The position numbers and the translations under genes are program-made. From Lentzea guizhouensis (GTDB lineage Bacteria > Actinomycetota > Actinomycetes > Mycobacteriales > Pseudonocardiaceae), in assembly GCF_001701025.1 (NCBI RefSeq), contig NZ_CP016793.1:7192001-7256000 (forward strand): a DNA stretch of 64,000 nt. The letters are read 5' to 3'. Numbering within the stretch: the stretch's first letter is position 1; each line of letters opens with the position of its first letter. The notes beneath the pieces were generated by a model. It had not been told where the DNA came from. It worked only from the letters and a program-made list of their open reading frames with translations, and made no database searches. Shown piece by piece: positions 18,021-26,570 of this stretch.

Positions 18021-18968
18021 ATGGGAACCGACCGGCTGGTGGCCGTCCTCCTGATGCTGCAACGGCGCGAGCACGTGACGGCGGCGGAGGTCGCCCGGGA
18101 GTTGGAGGTCTCCGAGCGCACGGCGCGCCGGTATCTCGACGCCCTGGCCATGGCCGGGGTGCCCGTGTACTCCGTGCAGGGGCGAGGCGGCGGCTGGCGG
18201 CTCATCGGGGGCGCCCGGACCGACCTGTCGGGGCTGACCGCGAGCGAGGCCCGTGCGCTGTTCCTGGTCGCCGGCCAGGCCTCCGCCGCGACGCCCGCCG
18301 TGCGGACGGCCCTGCGCAAGCTCGTCCACGCCCTGCCGGAACCGTTCCGCGGGCAGGCGGAGGCAGCGGCGGCGTCGCTGGTGGTCGACCCGCCACGATG
18401 GGGGACCAGCCGGGTCGACCGCCGCCATCCCCGCTTCCTCGACGACCTGCAGGACGCGGTGATCCGCGGCGTCCAGGTGCGCCTCGGCTACGTCGACGGC
18501 AAGGGCGCCGAGACCGTGCGGACCGTCCATCCGCTGGGCATCGTCGCCAAAGGTCCGTGGTGGTACCTCGTCACCGGCACCGAGGCCGGCCGGCGGACCT
18601 TCCGGATCGACCGCGTGTCGTCGGCCGAACCGACCGGTGACCCCGTGGACCGGCCGGACGACTTCAACCTCGCCGAGAGCTGGCGCGAGATCGCCGACGA
18701 GGTCGACCGCAGGCGGACACCGCTCGAAGCCCAGGCGGTGTGCGTGCCGCAGGAGATGAGCCGGCTCCGGATGGTGCTCGGCGACCGGCTCGAGGTGGGG
18801 GGCTCTCGTCCCGACGGCCGGATCGAGGTCGTCATCCGCGGCTACGACGAGTACGCGCTGGCGGGTGAGCTCGCCGGGCTGGTCGACTGGATCGAGGTGA
18901 CCGGCCCACCGGCTGTGCGGGCGCAGCTCGCGTCGATCGGCGCCACCCTCGTCGAGCGGTACCGTTGA
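18021..18968 (+). CDS. HTH-WYL family transcriptional regulator (YafY-like)
   Basis: 315 residues. An N-terminal helix-turn-helix (TAAEVARELEVSERTARRYLDAL) is followed by a WYL domain with RTVHPLGIVAKGPWWYLVTG and FRIDRV. WYL domains bind nucleotides, nucleic acids or other small ligands. The ATG at 18021 starts at the typical TDRLVAVLLMLQ helix; an in-frame ATG at 17964 would overlap the operator palindrome. Likely controls the divergent epoxide hydrolase. Confidence 0.9.
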   Translation: MGTDRLVAVLLMLQRREHVTAAEVARELEVSERTARRYLDALAMAGVPVYSVQGRGGGWRLIGGARTDLSGLTASEARALFLVAGQASAATPAVRTALRKLVHALPEPFRGQAEAAAASLVVDPPRWGTSRVDRRHPRFLDDLQDAVIRGVQVRLGYVDGKGAETVRTVHPLGIVAKGPWWYLVTGTEAGRRTFRIDRVSSAEPTGDPVDRPDDFNLAESWREIADEVDRRRTPLEAQAVCVPQEMSRLRMVLGDRLEVGGSRPDGRIEVVIRGYDEYALAGELAGLVDWIEVTGPPAVRAQLASIGATLVERYR

Positions 18969-19052
18969 GCCCCGCTGGGAAGGCGTTCACCGCAGCTTCT
19001 GGACGCCCTCGACTGGGCGGCCGGTCCTCGGCCACCGGCTGACGGCGGTGCC

Positions 19053-19751
19053 TCAGGTGGAGTGCCACGTCACGGCGGTGTCGATGTCCGCGCGGGTGGT
19101 GCGGAAGCCGTTCGCCGGATGCGTCACGTCCGGGTACCCGAACGAGACTCCGACGACGACGCGCCGGGAGTCGGCGAGTCCGAAGTGGTCGCGCAGGAAG
19201 CCGGAGTACCCGGCCAGTGCGGCCTGGGGTGCCGCGGCGAGGCCGAGGCTCTGTGCGGCGAGCAGGAACGAGTTGAGGTAGAGGCCGCAGTCGATCGCGC
19301 CGTACACGCCGAGGTCGGCCTCGGTGGTGATGATCGCGACGTGCGGTGCGTCGAACAGCTCGAAGTTGCGCAGCATCTGCCGGGCGGCGGCCTCGTGGTC
19401 GCCGCGTTCGACGCCGACGCTGGTGTAGAGCTGCTTGCCGCACTCCCGGCGCCGTTCCTGGTAGACGCCCGTGTACTGAGCGGGGAACGGGAAGTCGGGC
19501 TGACCGGGGTTTGTCCGCAGGTGGTCGAGCAGCCGCGTGCGCAGCCTGTCCGTCGCGGCGCCCTCGGTGACGACCACGTGCCACGGCTGGGTGTTGCACC
19601 ACGACGGGGTGCGCTGGGCGAGGGTGAGCACCTGCTCGATCGTGGTCCTGGGGACCGGCTCCGGCAGGAACTGCCGGCAGGTCCACCGCTCGGCGAGCAA
19701 CCGGTGCAGCGCCTCGTGGGGGTCTGCGGACGTGACGGGAGCGGTGCTCAC
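19053..19751 (-). CDS. Nitroreductase family protein
   Basis: 232 residues with the FMN-binding nitroreductase fold: RWTCRQFLPEPVP near the start, PSWCNTQPWHVVV, and the C-terminal SLGLAAAPQAAL and GVSFGYPD. It would reduce nitro compounds or quinones with NAD(P)H. Divergent from an HxlR-type regulator with a large inverted repeat between them, an arrangement typical of electrophile-responsive reductases. Confidence 0.92.
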   Translation of the reverse strand: MSTAPVTSADPHEALHRLLAERWTCRQFLPEPVPRTTIEQVLTLAQRTPSWCNTQPWHVVVTEGAATDRLRTRLLDHLRTNPGQPDFPFPAQYTGVYQERRRECGKQLYTSVGVERGDHEAAARQMLRNFELFDAPHVAIITTEADLGVYGAIDCGLYLNSFLLAAQSLGLAAAPQAALAGYSGFLRDHFGLADSRRVVVGVSFGYPDVTHPANGFRTTRADIDTAVTWHST

Positions 19752-19765
19752 GGGAACCTCCAGGG

Positions 19766-19817
19766 CGGTCTCTTTTCGAGACCGACGCTAGCACGGTGCA
19801 GTCTCGAAAAGAGACCG
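19766..19817. promoter_or_regulatory. Paired HxlR operator half-sites
   Basis: Two 17-base arms (CGGTCTCTTTTCGAGAC and its exact complement GTCTCGAAAAGAGACCG) separated by 18 bases, in the divergent spacer between the nitroreductase and the HxlR gene. Each arm also contains a smaller internal dyad (GTCTC...GAGAC). The right arm lies 20 bases before the hxlR ATG. Probable binding site for the regulator, controlling both genes. Confidence 0.78.
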
Positions 19818-19836
19818 TCTTCGGTAGGGTCGGTGC

Positions 19837-20310
19837 ATGCGGTACGAACAGCTCGCCGACCTGCCCTGCTCGATCACCCGCCCGCTGGTCGTGCTGGGGG
19901 ACAGGTGGACGTTGCTGATCCTGAAGGAGGCCTTCGCGGGGGTGCGGCGGTTCAACGCGTTCCAAGGCAACCTCGGAATCCCGCGCAGTCGCCTGCAGGA
20001 CCGGCTCGGCCGGCTGGTGGACCACGGGATCCTGGTGCGGCAGCAGGCCGGCGGCGGGGACCACGCCGAGTACCGGCTCAGTCGCAAGGGGCACGACCTC
20101 TACCCGATCCTGATGGCGATCAAGGACTGGGGCGACACCTACATGGCACCCGACGGGCCGCCCGTGCACTACCGGCATCGCGACTGCTCCGGCGAGGCAC
20201 GGGTGGCGCTGGCGTGCGACCACTGCGGCGAACCGATGACGGCCCACGACGTCGTGCCTGAGGCCGGTCCCGGTCTGCTGGCGCACGTCGAAGCGTCCGT
20301 TCAGGCGTAG
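19837..20310 (+). CDS. HxlR family transcriptional regulator
   Basis: 157 residues. The HxlR winged helix is clear (CSITRPLVVLGDRWTLLIL, then FNAFQGNLGIPRSRLQDRL and EYRLSRKGHDL). The C-terminal about 40 residues include ACDHCGEPM and may bind a metal or react with thiols. Divergent from the nitroreductase and expected to control it through the 52-base inverted repeat. Confidence 0.93.
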   Translation: MRYEQLADLPCSITRPLVVLGDRWTLLILKEAFAGVRRFNAFQGNLGIPRSRLQDRLGRLVDHGILVRQQAGGGDHAEYRLSRKGHDLYPILMAIKDWGDTYMAPDGPPVHYRHRDCSGEARVALACDHCGEPMTAHDVVPEAGPGLLAHVEASVQA

Positions 20311-20352
20311 AGGCGGGTCCGGCGGTGTGGGTGGATGGAGGGGAAGCGCCGT

Positions 20353-20364
20353 TGCAACGTTGCA
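20353..20364. promoter_or_regulatory. Short palindrome upstream of the metalloprotease gene
   Basis: Perfect 12-base palindrome TGCAACGTTGCA, 22 bases before the GTG start. The position suits a repressor site, but the size is small and the evidence weak. Confidence 0.35.
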
Positions 20365-20386
20365 TCCCCGAAGGGACACCCGCCGA

Positions 20387-22849
20387 GTGCGCACGACGTC
20401 GACACGCCGAACCCTGGTCTGGATGCTGACCGCCGTCACGGCGGGCGCGGTGGTGACCACGTCGGGCACGGCCGCCGCGGCCGGCAACCCGTGGACCGAG
20501 GTGGACAGAGCCGTGGTCGCGGCGGCCCAGCCGGGCGACGGCCGCGCCGGGTTCACCCTCGACCGGCCCGCGCTGGCCGCCGCCCTGGCCGGAACCGGCA
20601 CCGTCGAGACCGTGCTGCCGACACCCGCGGGCACGTTCGAGCGGTTCGCCCTGGTCGACGCACCGGTGATGGAGCCGGGGCTGGCGGCGAGGCACCCCGA
20701 GATCAGGACGTACGCGGGACGCGGCCTGGACGACCCGGCCGCGTCGGTTCGCGCCGACCTGACCCCGCTGGGTTTCCGCGCCTCGGTGCGGTCACCGCGG
20801 GGACACTGGTTCGTCGCCCCGCGCTCTCATCGCGACCAGGGCCTCTATCTCAGCTCCTACGGCAGCGATCTGCCCCCGCTGCGGGAAACCGACGTCGGCT
20901 ACACCGCACCGGAGCCCCGCCGCACGGGCACCGCCACCACGGGTCCGGTCGTGCAGGCCCGCACCTACCGCCTGGCCCTTCTCACCGACCCGTCCTACGC
21001 GCGGTATTTCGGTGCGCAGAACGTGACCGCCGCCAAGGCCGCTCTGGTCAACCGGATCGCGCAGATCTACGAGGACGAGACCGCGATCCGGCTGCTGCTG
21101 GTCAACGACACCGACAAGACCAACCTGAACACCGACGCCGAAGCGACCGGGCCGAACGGTCCGTGCGGCGCGGCGCCGTGCTTCCGGCCCGACGAGCTGG
21201 AGCGGTGCGTCACCGGGACCCTCGGCAACGCCGCGACGGTGCTGGGGCAGCTGGTCGGTGCGGGCAACTACGAGATCGGGCACGTCGCGCTCGGCGTCCG
21301 GGGCGGGGGAGCGGCGGTGCCGGGCGTGGGCGGCCCCCACAAGGCGGCGGCCTGCACGGGCCTCGCGACCCCCACGGGTGACTACTTCGCCGTGGACTAC
21401 GTGGCGCACGAGATGGGGCACCAGTTCGGCGCGGAGCACACCTTCAACGGCAACCAGTTCGGGTGCGGCCTGGGGCAGCGCGTCGCCGGGTCGGCCTACG
21501 AGCCGGGCAGCGGGTCGTCGATCATGTCGTACTCGGGCATCTGCCAGCAGGACAACCTCCAGCGCCACAGCGACGCCTACTTCTCCCACCGCAGCCGCAC
21601 CGAGATCGCCGCGTTCACCACGTCGGCCCAGTGGGACGCGGACGAGGTGCAGAACGCGTCCCTGCGGGACTTCGGCGCCGGCGACTCGTTCACGATGACC
21701 TACGACGGCCGCAGGTCGGCGCCCATCACGCACGCCGGCTACAACCAGGAGGCGATCAAGACCGCTCTGGAAGCGGTCCTGCCCACCGGCGCGCAGGCCG
21801 AGGTCGCCGGGCTCGGGGACAACGTGAACCGGCCGACCCCGTTCGACACCACCGGTTTCCAGGTCACGTTCGCCGGAAGCCTGAAGGGCGTGAACGTCCC
21901 CGCGCTGGGCATCGACGTCACCGGGGCGTCCGGGTGGGTCGGCGAGACGGTCGAGGGCGGCCCCCAGGACAACGCCGGCCACCGCGTCGAACCGACCGGC
22001 AACCACGCCCCCGTCGTGACCGCGCCCGCACGCCGCACCATCCCGGCCCGCACCCCGTTCGCGTTGACCGGCAGGGCTTCCGACCCCGACGGCGAGCCGG
22101 TCACCTACCTGTGGGAGCAGAACGACCGGGGCGGCGAGAACGCCACCGGGCTGGTGGACAACACCAAGACCGACGGCCCCCTGTTCCGGTTGTTCGGCAC
22201 CGCCGCCGTGGTCAGCGACGAGGACGCGCTGAAGTACCGCTCGCCGGGCGCCAACGCGCCGACCACCGATCCGAAGCGGGTCTTCCCCGACCTCGCCCAG
22301 ATCGCGGCGAACAACACCAACGCGGTCACGGGCCGCTGCCCGGCCGCGCCGCCGCCACCGGCACCCGAGACCGGCTTCGACACGAACGTGCCCGCCGGCC
22401 TCGTCGACTGCTACTCGGAGTTCCTGCCCACCGCCGACTGGGTGGGCGTGGACGGTTCCCGCACCCTGCACTTCAAGCTCACCGCCCGCGACGGCAGGAG
22501 TGGGGTCGGCACCGCCGACACCGAGCTCGTGGTCGCACCGGACGCGGGCCCGTTCCTGGTGACGTCACACGCTTCCCGTGCGTCCTACCGCGGCGGTGCC
22601 CGCCAGCAGATCACCTGGGACGTGGCCGGGACGGCGGCGGCCCCGGTCGGCGCGAGCGCTGTTCGGATCACCTTCTCCACCGACGGCGGGAAGACCTTCC
22701 CGCACGTGCTTTCCGCCCACACCCGCAACGACGGAGCCGAGACCGTGCGGCTGCCGAAGGTGCGGACCGACCAGGGCCGGATCAGGATCGAGGCCGTCGG
22801 CAACGTCTTCTTCGACCTGAACGACGCCGACCTGACCGTCACCGGCTGA
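20387..22849 (+). CDS. Secreted zinc metalloprotease, reprolysin-like (M12B type)
   Basis: 820 residues. A Sec signal peptide is visible (basic RTTSTRRT, hydrophobic LVWMLTAVTAGAVVTTSG, cleavage near AAAAG). The catalytic zinc site HEMGHQFGAEH begins at about residue 341, followed by a Met-turn in SSIMSYSG. Beyond about residue 530 there is an Ig-like/PKD-like region (SDPDGEPVTYLWEQN) and a C-terminal beta domain. GTG 20387 was chosen because it directly precedes the signal peptide. Probably digests extracellular protein; converges with a small membrane protein gene. Confidence 0.9.
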   Translation: MRTTSTRRTLVWMLTAVTAGAVVTTSGTAAAAGNPWTEVDRAVVAAAQPGDGRAGFTLDRPALAAALAGTGTVETVLPTPAGTFERFALVDAPVMEPGLAARHPEIRTYAGRGLDDPAASVRADLTPLGFRASVRSPRGHWFVAPRSHRDQGLYLSSYGSDLPPLRETDVGYTAPEPRRTGTATTGPVVQARTYRLALLTDPSYARYFGAQNVTAAKAALVNRIAQIYEDETAIRLLLVNDTDKTNLNTDAEATGPNGPCGAAPCFRPDELERCVTGTLGNAATVLGQLVGAGNYEIGHVALGVRGGGAAVPGVGGPHKAAACTGLATPTGDYFAVDYVAHEMGHQFGAEHTFNGNQFGCGLGQRVAGSAYEPGSGSSIMSYSGICQQDNLQRHSDAYFSHRSRTEIAAFTTSAQWDADEVQNASLRDFGAGDSFTMTYDGRRSAPITHAGYNQEAIKTALEAVLPTGAQAEVAGLGDNVNRPTPFDTTGFQVTFAGSLKGVNVPALGIDVTGASGWVGETVEGGPQDNAGHRVEPTGNHAPVVTAPARRTIPARTPFALTGRASDPDGEPVTYLWEQNDRGGENATGLVDNTKTDGPLFRLFGTAAVVSDEDALKYRSPGANAPTTDPKRVFPDLAQIAANNTNAVTGRCPAAPPPPAPETGFDTNVPAGLVDCYSEFLPTADWVGVDGSRTLHFKLTARDGRSGVGTADTELVVAPDAGPFLVTSHASRASYRGGARQQITWDVAGTAAAPVGASAVRITFSTDGGKTFPHVLSAHTRNDGAETVRLPKVRTDQGRIRIEAVGNVFFDLNDADLTVTG

Positions 22850-22874
22850 GTGAGACCCTGCTGCCGGGCGGCTT

Positions 22875-23318
22875 TCAGGCGTCGATGACGCTCAGCACCA
22901 CGAGAACTCCGACGCCCAGCAGCAGGACCAGCACGATCGCGGCCTGGATCCACCGCGTGCGCACGACCTCCCGGCGCCACCGCTCGTGGTACCGCTGCTG
23001 TTCCGCGCGGCCGGCCTCGGTGTCCTTCCGCCACTCGGGCCACACCTCGGCCGTGCCGCGGGCGATCGCGTCGGCGACCCGCTGCACGTCCTCGGCGTGG
23101 TACTCGGTCCACGTCGTGGTGCCGTACGTCCCCGTCACGGACGCCTCCCGCGTCTGGACGCGGTTGGCCTGGATGACCGCGTGGTAGTTCCAGACGACCG
23201 GCCAGGCGCGCGCGACCTCGGCCCGGTCGAGGTAGCCGTCGGCGGCGTGGGCGAGCCCGCGCCCGCGTTGCGCGATCAGGTCCTCGACCGGCACGGGAGC
23301 CGGGATGTCGGTGTCCAT
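22875..23318 (-). CDS. Hypothetical protein with C-terminal membrane anchor
   Basis: 147 residues. A soluble, charged N-terminal part (LAHAADGYLDRAEVARAWPVVWNYH, then DVQRVADAIARGTAEVWPEWRKD) ends in one hydrophobic helix, IQAAIVLVLLLGVGVLVVL, at the C-terminus. A tail-anchored topology is likely. No family recognised. ATG 23318 was chosen because the extension upstream is arginine- and glycine-rich in the style of noncoding frames. Confidence 0.6.
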   Translation of the reverse strand: MDTDIPAPVPVEDLIAQRGRGLAHAADGYLDRAEVARAWPVVWNYHAVIQANRVQTREASVTGTYGTTTWTEYHAEDVQRVADAIARGTAEVWPEWRKDTEAGRAEQQRYHERWRREVVRTRWIQAAIVLVLLLGVGVLVVLSVIDA

Positions 23319-23582
23319 GCGGGCGCCTCCCACCACGTTGCGCGCCGACCAACTCTCCCGCGCGGCCACGGCCCCCGCCAGGTCCGTCCGGTCCAGCGCG
23401 CCGCATGGGGCAACGTCGAGGCGTGTCCGCGCACAACGCGATACCGGCCGCCGCACGTGACCGCTCGTCCTGGTCACCGGTCCCGGGCCCACCTGTTCGC
23501 AGGTGGTTTGGGGGCCGCCTGCACCCCTCGTTTCTGGGAGCGCTCCCAGGAAACAAGAGGTGCGGGCCAGGTCACCGTCGGG
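23319..23582. other. Spacer with a CebR-like box and a hairpin
   Basis: No convincing coding region on either strand. It holds a hairpin with seven-base arms (CCACCTG-TTCG-CAGGTGG, 23489-23506) that could end transcription of the binding-protein gene, and the palindrome annotated at 23534-23549. Confidence 0.5.
23534..23549. promoter_or_regulatory. CebR-type operator downstream of the sugar-binding gene
   Basis: Perfect palindrome CTGGGAGCGCTCCCAG, containing the 14-base TGGGAGCGCTCCCA known as the CebR (cellobiose repressor, LacI family) site in Streptomyces. It lies just after the stop of the binding-protein gene, where no adjacent gene starts on the plus strand; the nearest start it could serve is the hypothetical gene at 23318. 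Confidence 0.75.
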
Positions 23583-24866
23583 TCATTCGACGGCCTTCTT
23601 CGCCTCCTTCACCGCGGTGTCCCAGGCCTCGTCGGCGCGCTTGCCCTGCTCGACCGACTGCAGCGCCGGACCGAACACGTTCTCCTGCAGCTGTCCGTCG
23701 GCGGGGCCCTTGTGCTGCACCGCCTTGACCTTCTGCACCTGTGCGGCGAACAGCGCGCCCGCCCGCACGTTGTCGAAGTAGGTGTTGACCTGCTCCAGCA
23801 GGGCCCGGTTCTCCAGGGCCTCGACCTGGCTGGGGAACGTCCCCTTGGCCTGGAACGCCTTGATCTGCTGCTCCGGCGCGGTCAGCCAGGCCGCGAGCTC
23901 CGCCGCCCTGCCCGCGTTCCTGCTCTGCTTCGGCACGGTCAGGTAGGAACCGCCCCAGTTGCCGCCGCCGTTCGGGAACGCTTCGGTGACGGCCCACTTG
24001 CCGGCGTTCTCCGGCCCTGCCTGCGTCTCGATGACACCGAGCATCCACGACGGGCACGTCTTGGTGGCGAACCTGCCGAGCTTGAAGCCGGTGTTCCACT
24101 CGCTGCTGAACGCGGTCAGCTTCGCCGACTGTCCTCTTGAGACTGCGTTCGTCACGGCCGTCCAGTCGCTCCTGATGTCCGGATTGGACTCGACGACGAG
24201 TGTGTTCGATCTGTCGAAGTAGCCGACGTCGTGCTGGTTGTGCATGGCGTTGAAGATCTGCGCCGCGCTGTCGAACCAGGCGACGCCCGACATCTTCGCG
24301 ACGAACCGGTCGCCCGCCGCGAAGTAGCTGTCCCAGGTGGCGAACAGCTGCTTGACCTCCTCGGGGTCCGACGGCAGGCCGGCCTCGGCGAAGAGGTCCT
24401 TGCGGTAGCACATGGCCAGGGGGCCGATGTCCGTGCCGTAGCCGACCAGCTTGCCGTCGGGGGTGGTCGCGGCGTCGGCCTTCCACTTCAGCCAGCGGTC
24501 CGGTGTCGCGTCCGCCGGACCGATCTCCAGCAGGTTGGTGAACTGGTCGGACTTGGCCATGACCTGGCTGAGGTAACCCTCCTCGACGGCCTCGACGTCG
24601 GCGAGGCCGGAGCCCGCGCCCAGCTTGGTGAAGAGGTTCTGGTGGTGCGGGGCGCCCTGGCCCGTCTTGCGCTGGGTGATCTTGATGTCCGGGTGCGCCG
24701 CCTCGTACTCCTTGAACAGCTCCTCGTAGCCGAACTCGTTGAAGGTGGCGATGGTCAGCTCGATCTTGCCGTCGGCGGTCAGGTTCGCTCCACCCGTGCC
24801 GCACGAAGCGACGGCGGCGGTCAGGACGACACAGGCGACCACGGTGGTGTAGCGGTGGCGATGCAC
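23583..24866 (-). CDS. Sugar ABC transporter substrate-binding lipoprotein (CebE-like)
   Basis: 427 residues. A lipoprotein signal peptide with lipobox VASC is visible (cleavage before Cys about residue 20), followed by a type 1 extracellular solute-binding fold (IELTIATFNEFGYEELFKEYEAAHPDIK, GTDIGPLAMCYRKDLF, WGGSYLTVPKQSRN). GTG 24866 has a GAGGAG ribosome site seven bases upstream; a longer frame from 24950 would include the operator. A CebR-type operator precedes it, suggesting cello-oligosaccharide control. The two permease genes and the beta-glucosidase normally next to such a gene are absent here. Confidence 0.88.
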   Translation of the reverse strand: MHRHRYTTVVACVVLTAAVASCGTGGANLTADGKIELTIATFNEFGYEELFKEYEAAHPDIKITQRKTGQGAPHHQNLFTKLGAGSGLADVEAVEEGYLSQVMAKSDQFTNLLEIGPADATPDRWLKWKADAATTPDGKLVGYGTDIGPLAMCYRKDLFAEAGLPSDPEEVKQLFATWDSYFAAGDRFVAKMSGVAWFDSAAQIFNAMHNQHDVGYFDRSNTLVVESNPDIRSDWTAVTNAVSRGQSAKLTAFSSEWNTGFKLGRFATKTCPSWMLGVIETQAGPENAGKWAVTEAFPNGGGNWGGSYLTVPKQSRNAGRAAELAAWLTAPEQQIKAFQAKGTFPSQVEALENRALLEQVNTYFDNVRAGALFAAQVQKVKAVQHKGPADGQLQENVFGPALQSVEQGKRADEAWDTAVKEAKKAVE

Positions 24867-24893
24867 GTGAGGACTCCTCGGGACGGCGGAATT

Positions 24894-24909
24894 CTGGGAG
24901 CGCTCCCAG
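24894..24909. promoter_or_regulatory. CebR-type operator upstream of the sugar-binding gene
   Basis: Perfect palindrome CTGGGAGCGCTCCCAG centred about 35 bases before the GTG start. The 14-base core is identical to the CebR site known from Streptomyces and to the copy at 23534-23549. Probably repressed in the absence of cello-oligosaccharides by a LacI-family protein encoded elsewhere. Confidence 0.8.
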
Positions 24910-25013
24910 ATTTCGGGAGTGTGAATTGGGTGTGACGAGGTGTCAAGCACTGTGCAACCGCGAGCCCCACGTGGGTCCCGCCCAAGCGCGTGACGTGCAC
25001 CTCGCGAGCTAGA

Positions 25014-25031
25014 TGCAAATGATTGTCATGA
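25014..25031. promoter_or_regulatory. Putative Zur (zinc uptake regulator) box
   Basis: Read on the minus strand the site is TCATGACAATCATTTGCA, differing at two positions from the Streptomyces Zur-box consensus as I recall it (TCATGAAAATCATTTTCA). It sits about 45 bases before the ATG of the binding-protein gene at 25077, where Zur would block transcription under zinc sufficiency. Confidence 0.6.
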
Positions 25032-25076
25032 GCTACCGTCACCGCGTTGCCGCTCTCACGACGTCAGGAACCCCTC

Positions 25077-26570
25077 ATGCACCACCGCGCGCCCCTGGCC
25101 GCTGCCGGACTGGCCGCCGTCTCGGTCCTCCTGGCCGGATGTTTCGCCTCCGGCGCAGGTGACCCGGCCGGCTCGGCCGGGACCAGGATCGAGCTGGCCA
25201 TGATGCAGCCGCCGCGGTCGGGCCTGTCACCGTTCAGCGACGACGCGTTCAAGCTGTCCCGCTGGTCCGCCGCGGAAACGCTGGTGACGCTGGACGACAA
25301 CGGCGACGCCCGCCCAGGACTCGCCACCGAGTGGCGGCGCACCTCCGGCACGGCGTGGGAGCTCACCATCCGGCCCGGGGTGAAATTCCACGACGGCAGC
25401 ACCCTGACCGCCGCGGTCGCCGCGAACACGCTCACCAGGGCGATGAAGGCGGTGCCGAAACCGCGCATCCTCGACGGTGTCGCGCTGACGGCGTCGGTGG
25501 CGGGGGAGAGGCTGGTCGTGGCGACGGAGACCCCGGATCCGCTGTTGCCGCAACGCTTGTCGTCGCCTCAACTGTCCATTTTGGCGGAAAGCGCGTATGC
25601 GGCGGACGGCAAGGTCAACCCGGTCGGCACCGGCAGCGGGCCGTTCCGGTTGGTGCGCGTGGGCGGGACCACCAGCGCGACCCTCGACCGCTACGACGGG
25701 TACTGGGGCGAGAAGGCGAAGGCCGCGGGCATCGACGTGTCGTTCGTGCCGGACGGCACCGCGCGTGCGGCGGCGATCCGCAGCGGGGAGGCGCACATCG
25801 CCGAAGCGGTTCCCGTCTCGCAGGCCGCGCTGCTCGACGCGAAGACGATCAGCGAGGTGCCGATGCCGCGCACGAACACCTTGTACCTCAACACGAAGTC
25901 GGGACCGTTCGCCGATCCCGCGGTGCGGGCCGCCGCGCGCGAGGCGATCGACCGCGGTCAGCTCATCAGCGGTGTCTACGAGAACCGCGCCGACTCCGCC
26001 AAGGGGCTGCTCGGGCCCGCACTGCCGTGGACCGTGCAGGCGCGGCAGGAGCTCACCGGCCGTGTTCCCGCCGGCCGGCCGGACGGTGCCACGATCACGC
26101 TGGCGACGTTCACCGACCGCGCGGAGCTCCCCGAGGTCGCCTCGATCATTCAGCAACAGCTCCAGGACGCCGGCTTCACGGTCAACCAGGTCGTGCGCGA
26201 GTACGCCCACATCGAGCAGGACATGCTGGCGGGCGAGTTCGACGCGTTCATCCTGTCGCGCGCGACGGTGCTCGACTCCGGTGACCCGGTCGCGTATCTG
26301 AAGTCGGACTTCACGTGCGCCGGTTCGTTCAACATCGCGCAGCTGTGCGACGCCGGCGTCGACCAGGCCGTGCGCAAGGCGGAGGCGGCGGAAGCCGGTG
26401 AGCAGCGTCGTGCGGCGATCCTCGAGGCGGAGGCGGCGGTGCTGCGCACCGATGCCGCCATCCCGATGCTGCACGAGCGCGTGATCCAGGGCGACGCCAC
26501 CTCGGTGGTGGGTTCGGTGAAGGACCCGCGCGAACGGGCGCTCGTCACCGCCGCCACGCACGTGAAGTGA
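25077..26570 (+). CDS. ABC transporter substrate-binding lipoprotein, family 5 (peptide/nickel/opine type)
   Basis: 497 residues. Lipoprotein signal with hydrophobic LAAAGLAAVSVLLAGC lipobox, then a family 5 binding-protein fold (ARPGLATEWRRTSGTAWELTIRPGVKFHDGS is the typical signature region). It delivers peptides, nickel or metallophores to a DppBC-type permease. The next gene begins at the overlapping TGATG. A Zur-like box upstream suggests zinc or zincophore uptake rather than bulk peptide nutrition; that is inference. No ATPase genes follow. Confidence 0.88.
   Translation: MHHRAPLAAAGLAAVSVLLAGCFASGAGDPAGSAGTRIELAMMQPPRSGLSPFSDDAFKLSRWSAAETLVTLDDNGDARPGLATEWRRTSGTAWELTIRPGVKFHDGSTLTAAVAANTLTRAMKAVPKPRILDGVALTASVAGERLVVATETPDPLLPQRLSSPQLSILAESAYAADGKVNPVGTGSGPFRLVRVGGTTSATLDRYDGYWGEKAKAAGIDVSFVPDGTARAAAIRSGEAHIAEAVPVSQAALLDAKTISEVPMPRTNTLYLNTKSGPFADPAVRAAAREAIDRGQLISGVYENRADSAKGLLGPALPWTVQARQELTGRVPAGRPDGATITLATFTDRAELPEVASIIQQQLQDAGFTVNQVVREYAHIEQDMLAGEFDAFILSRATVLDSGDPVAYLKSDFTCAGSFNIAQLCDAGVDQAVRKAEAAEAGEQRRAAILEAEAAVLRTDAAIPMLHERVIQGDATSVVGSVKDPRERALVTAATHVK

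Noticed and set aside
23405..23781. Plus-strand open frames near the CebR-type box
   Set aside because: Short, Arg/Pro/Ala-rich, no ribosome site, and antisense to the binding-protein gene end.
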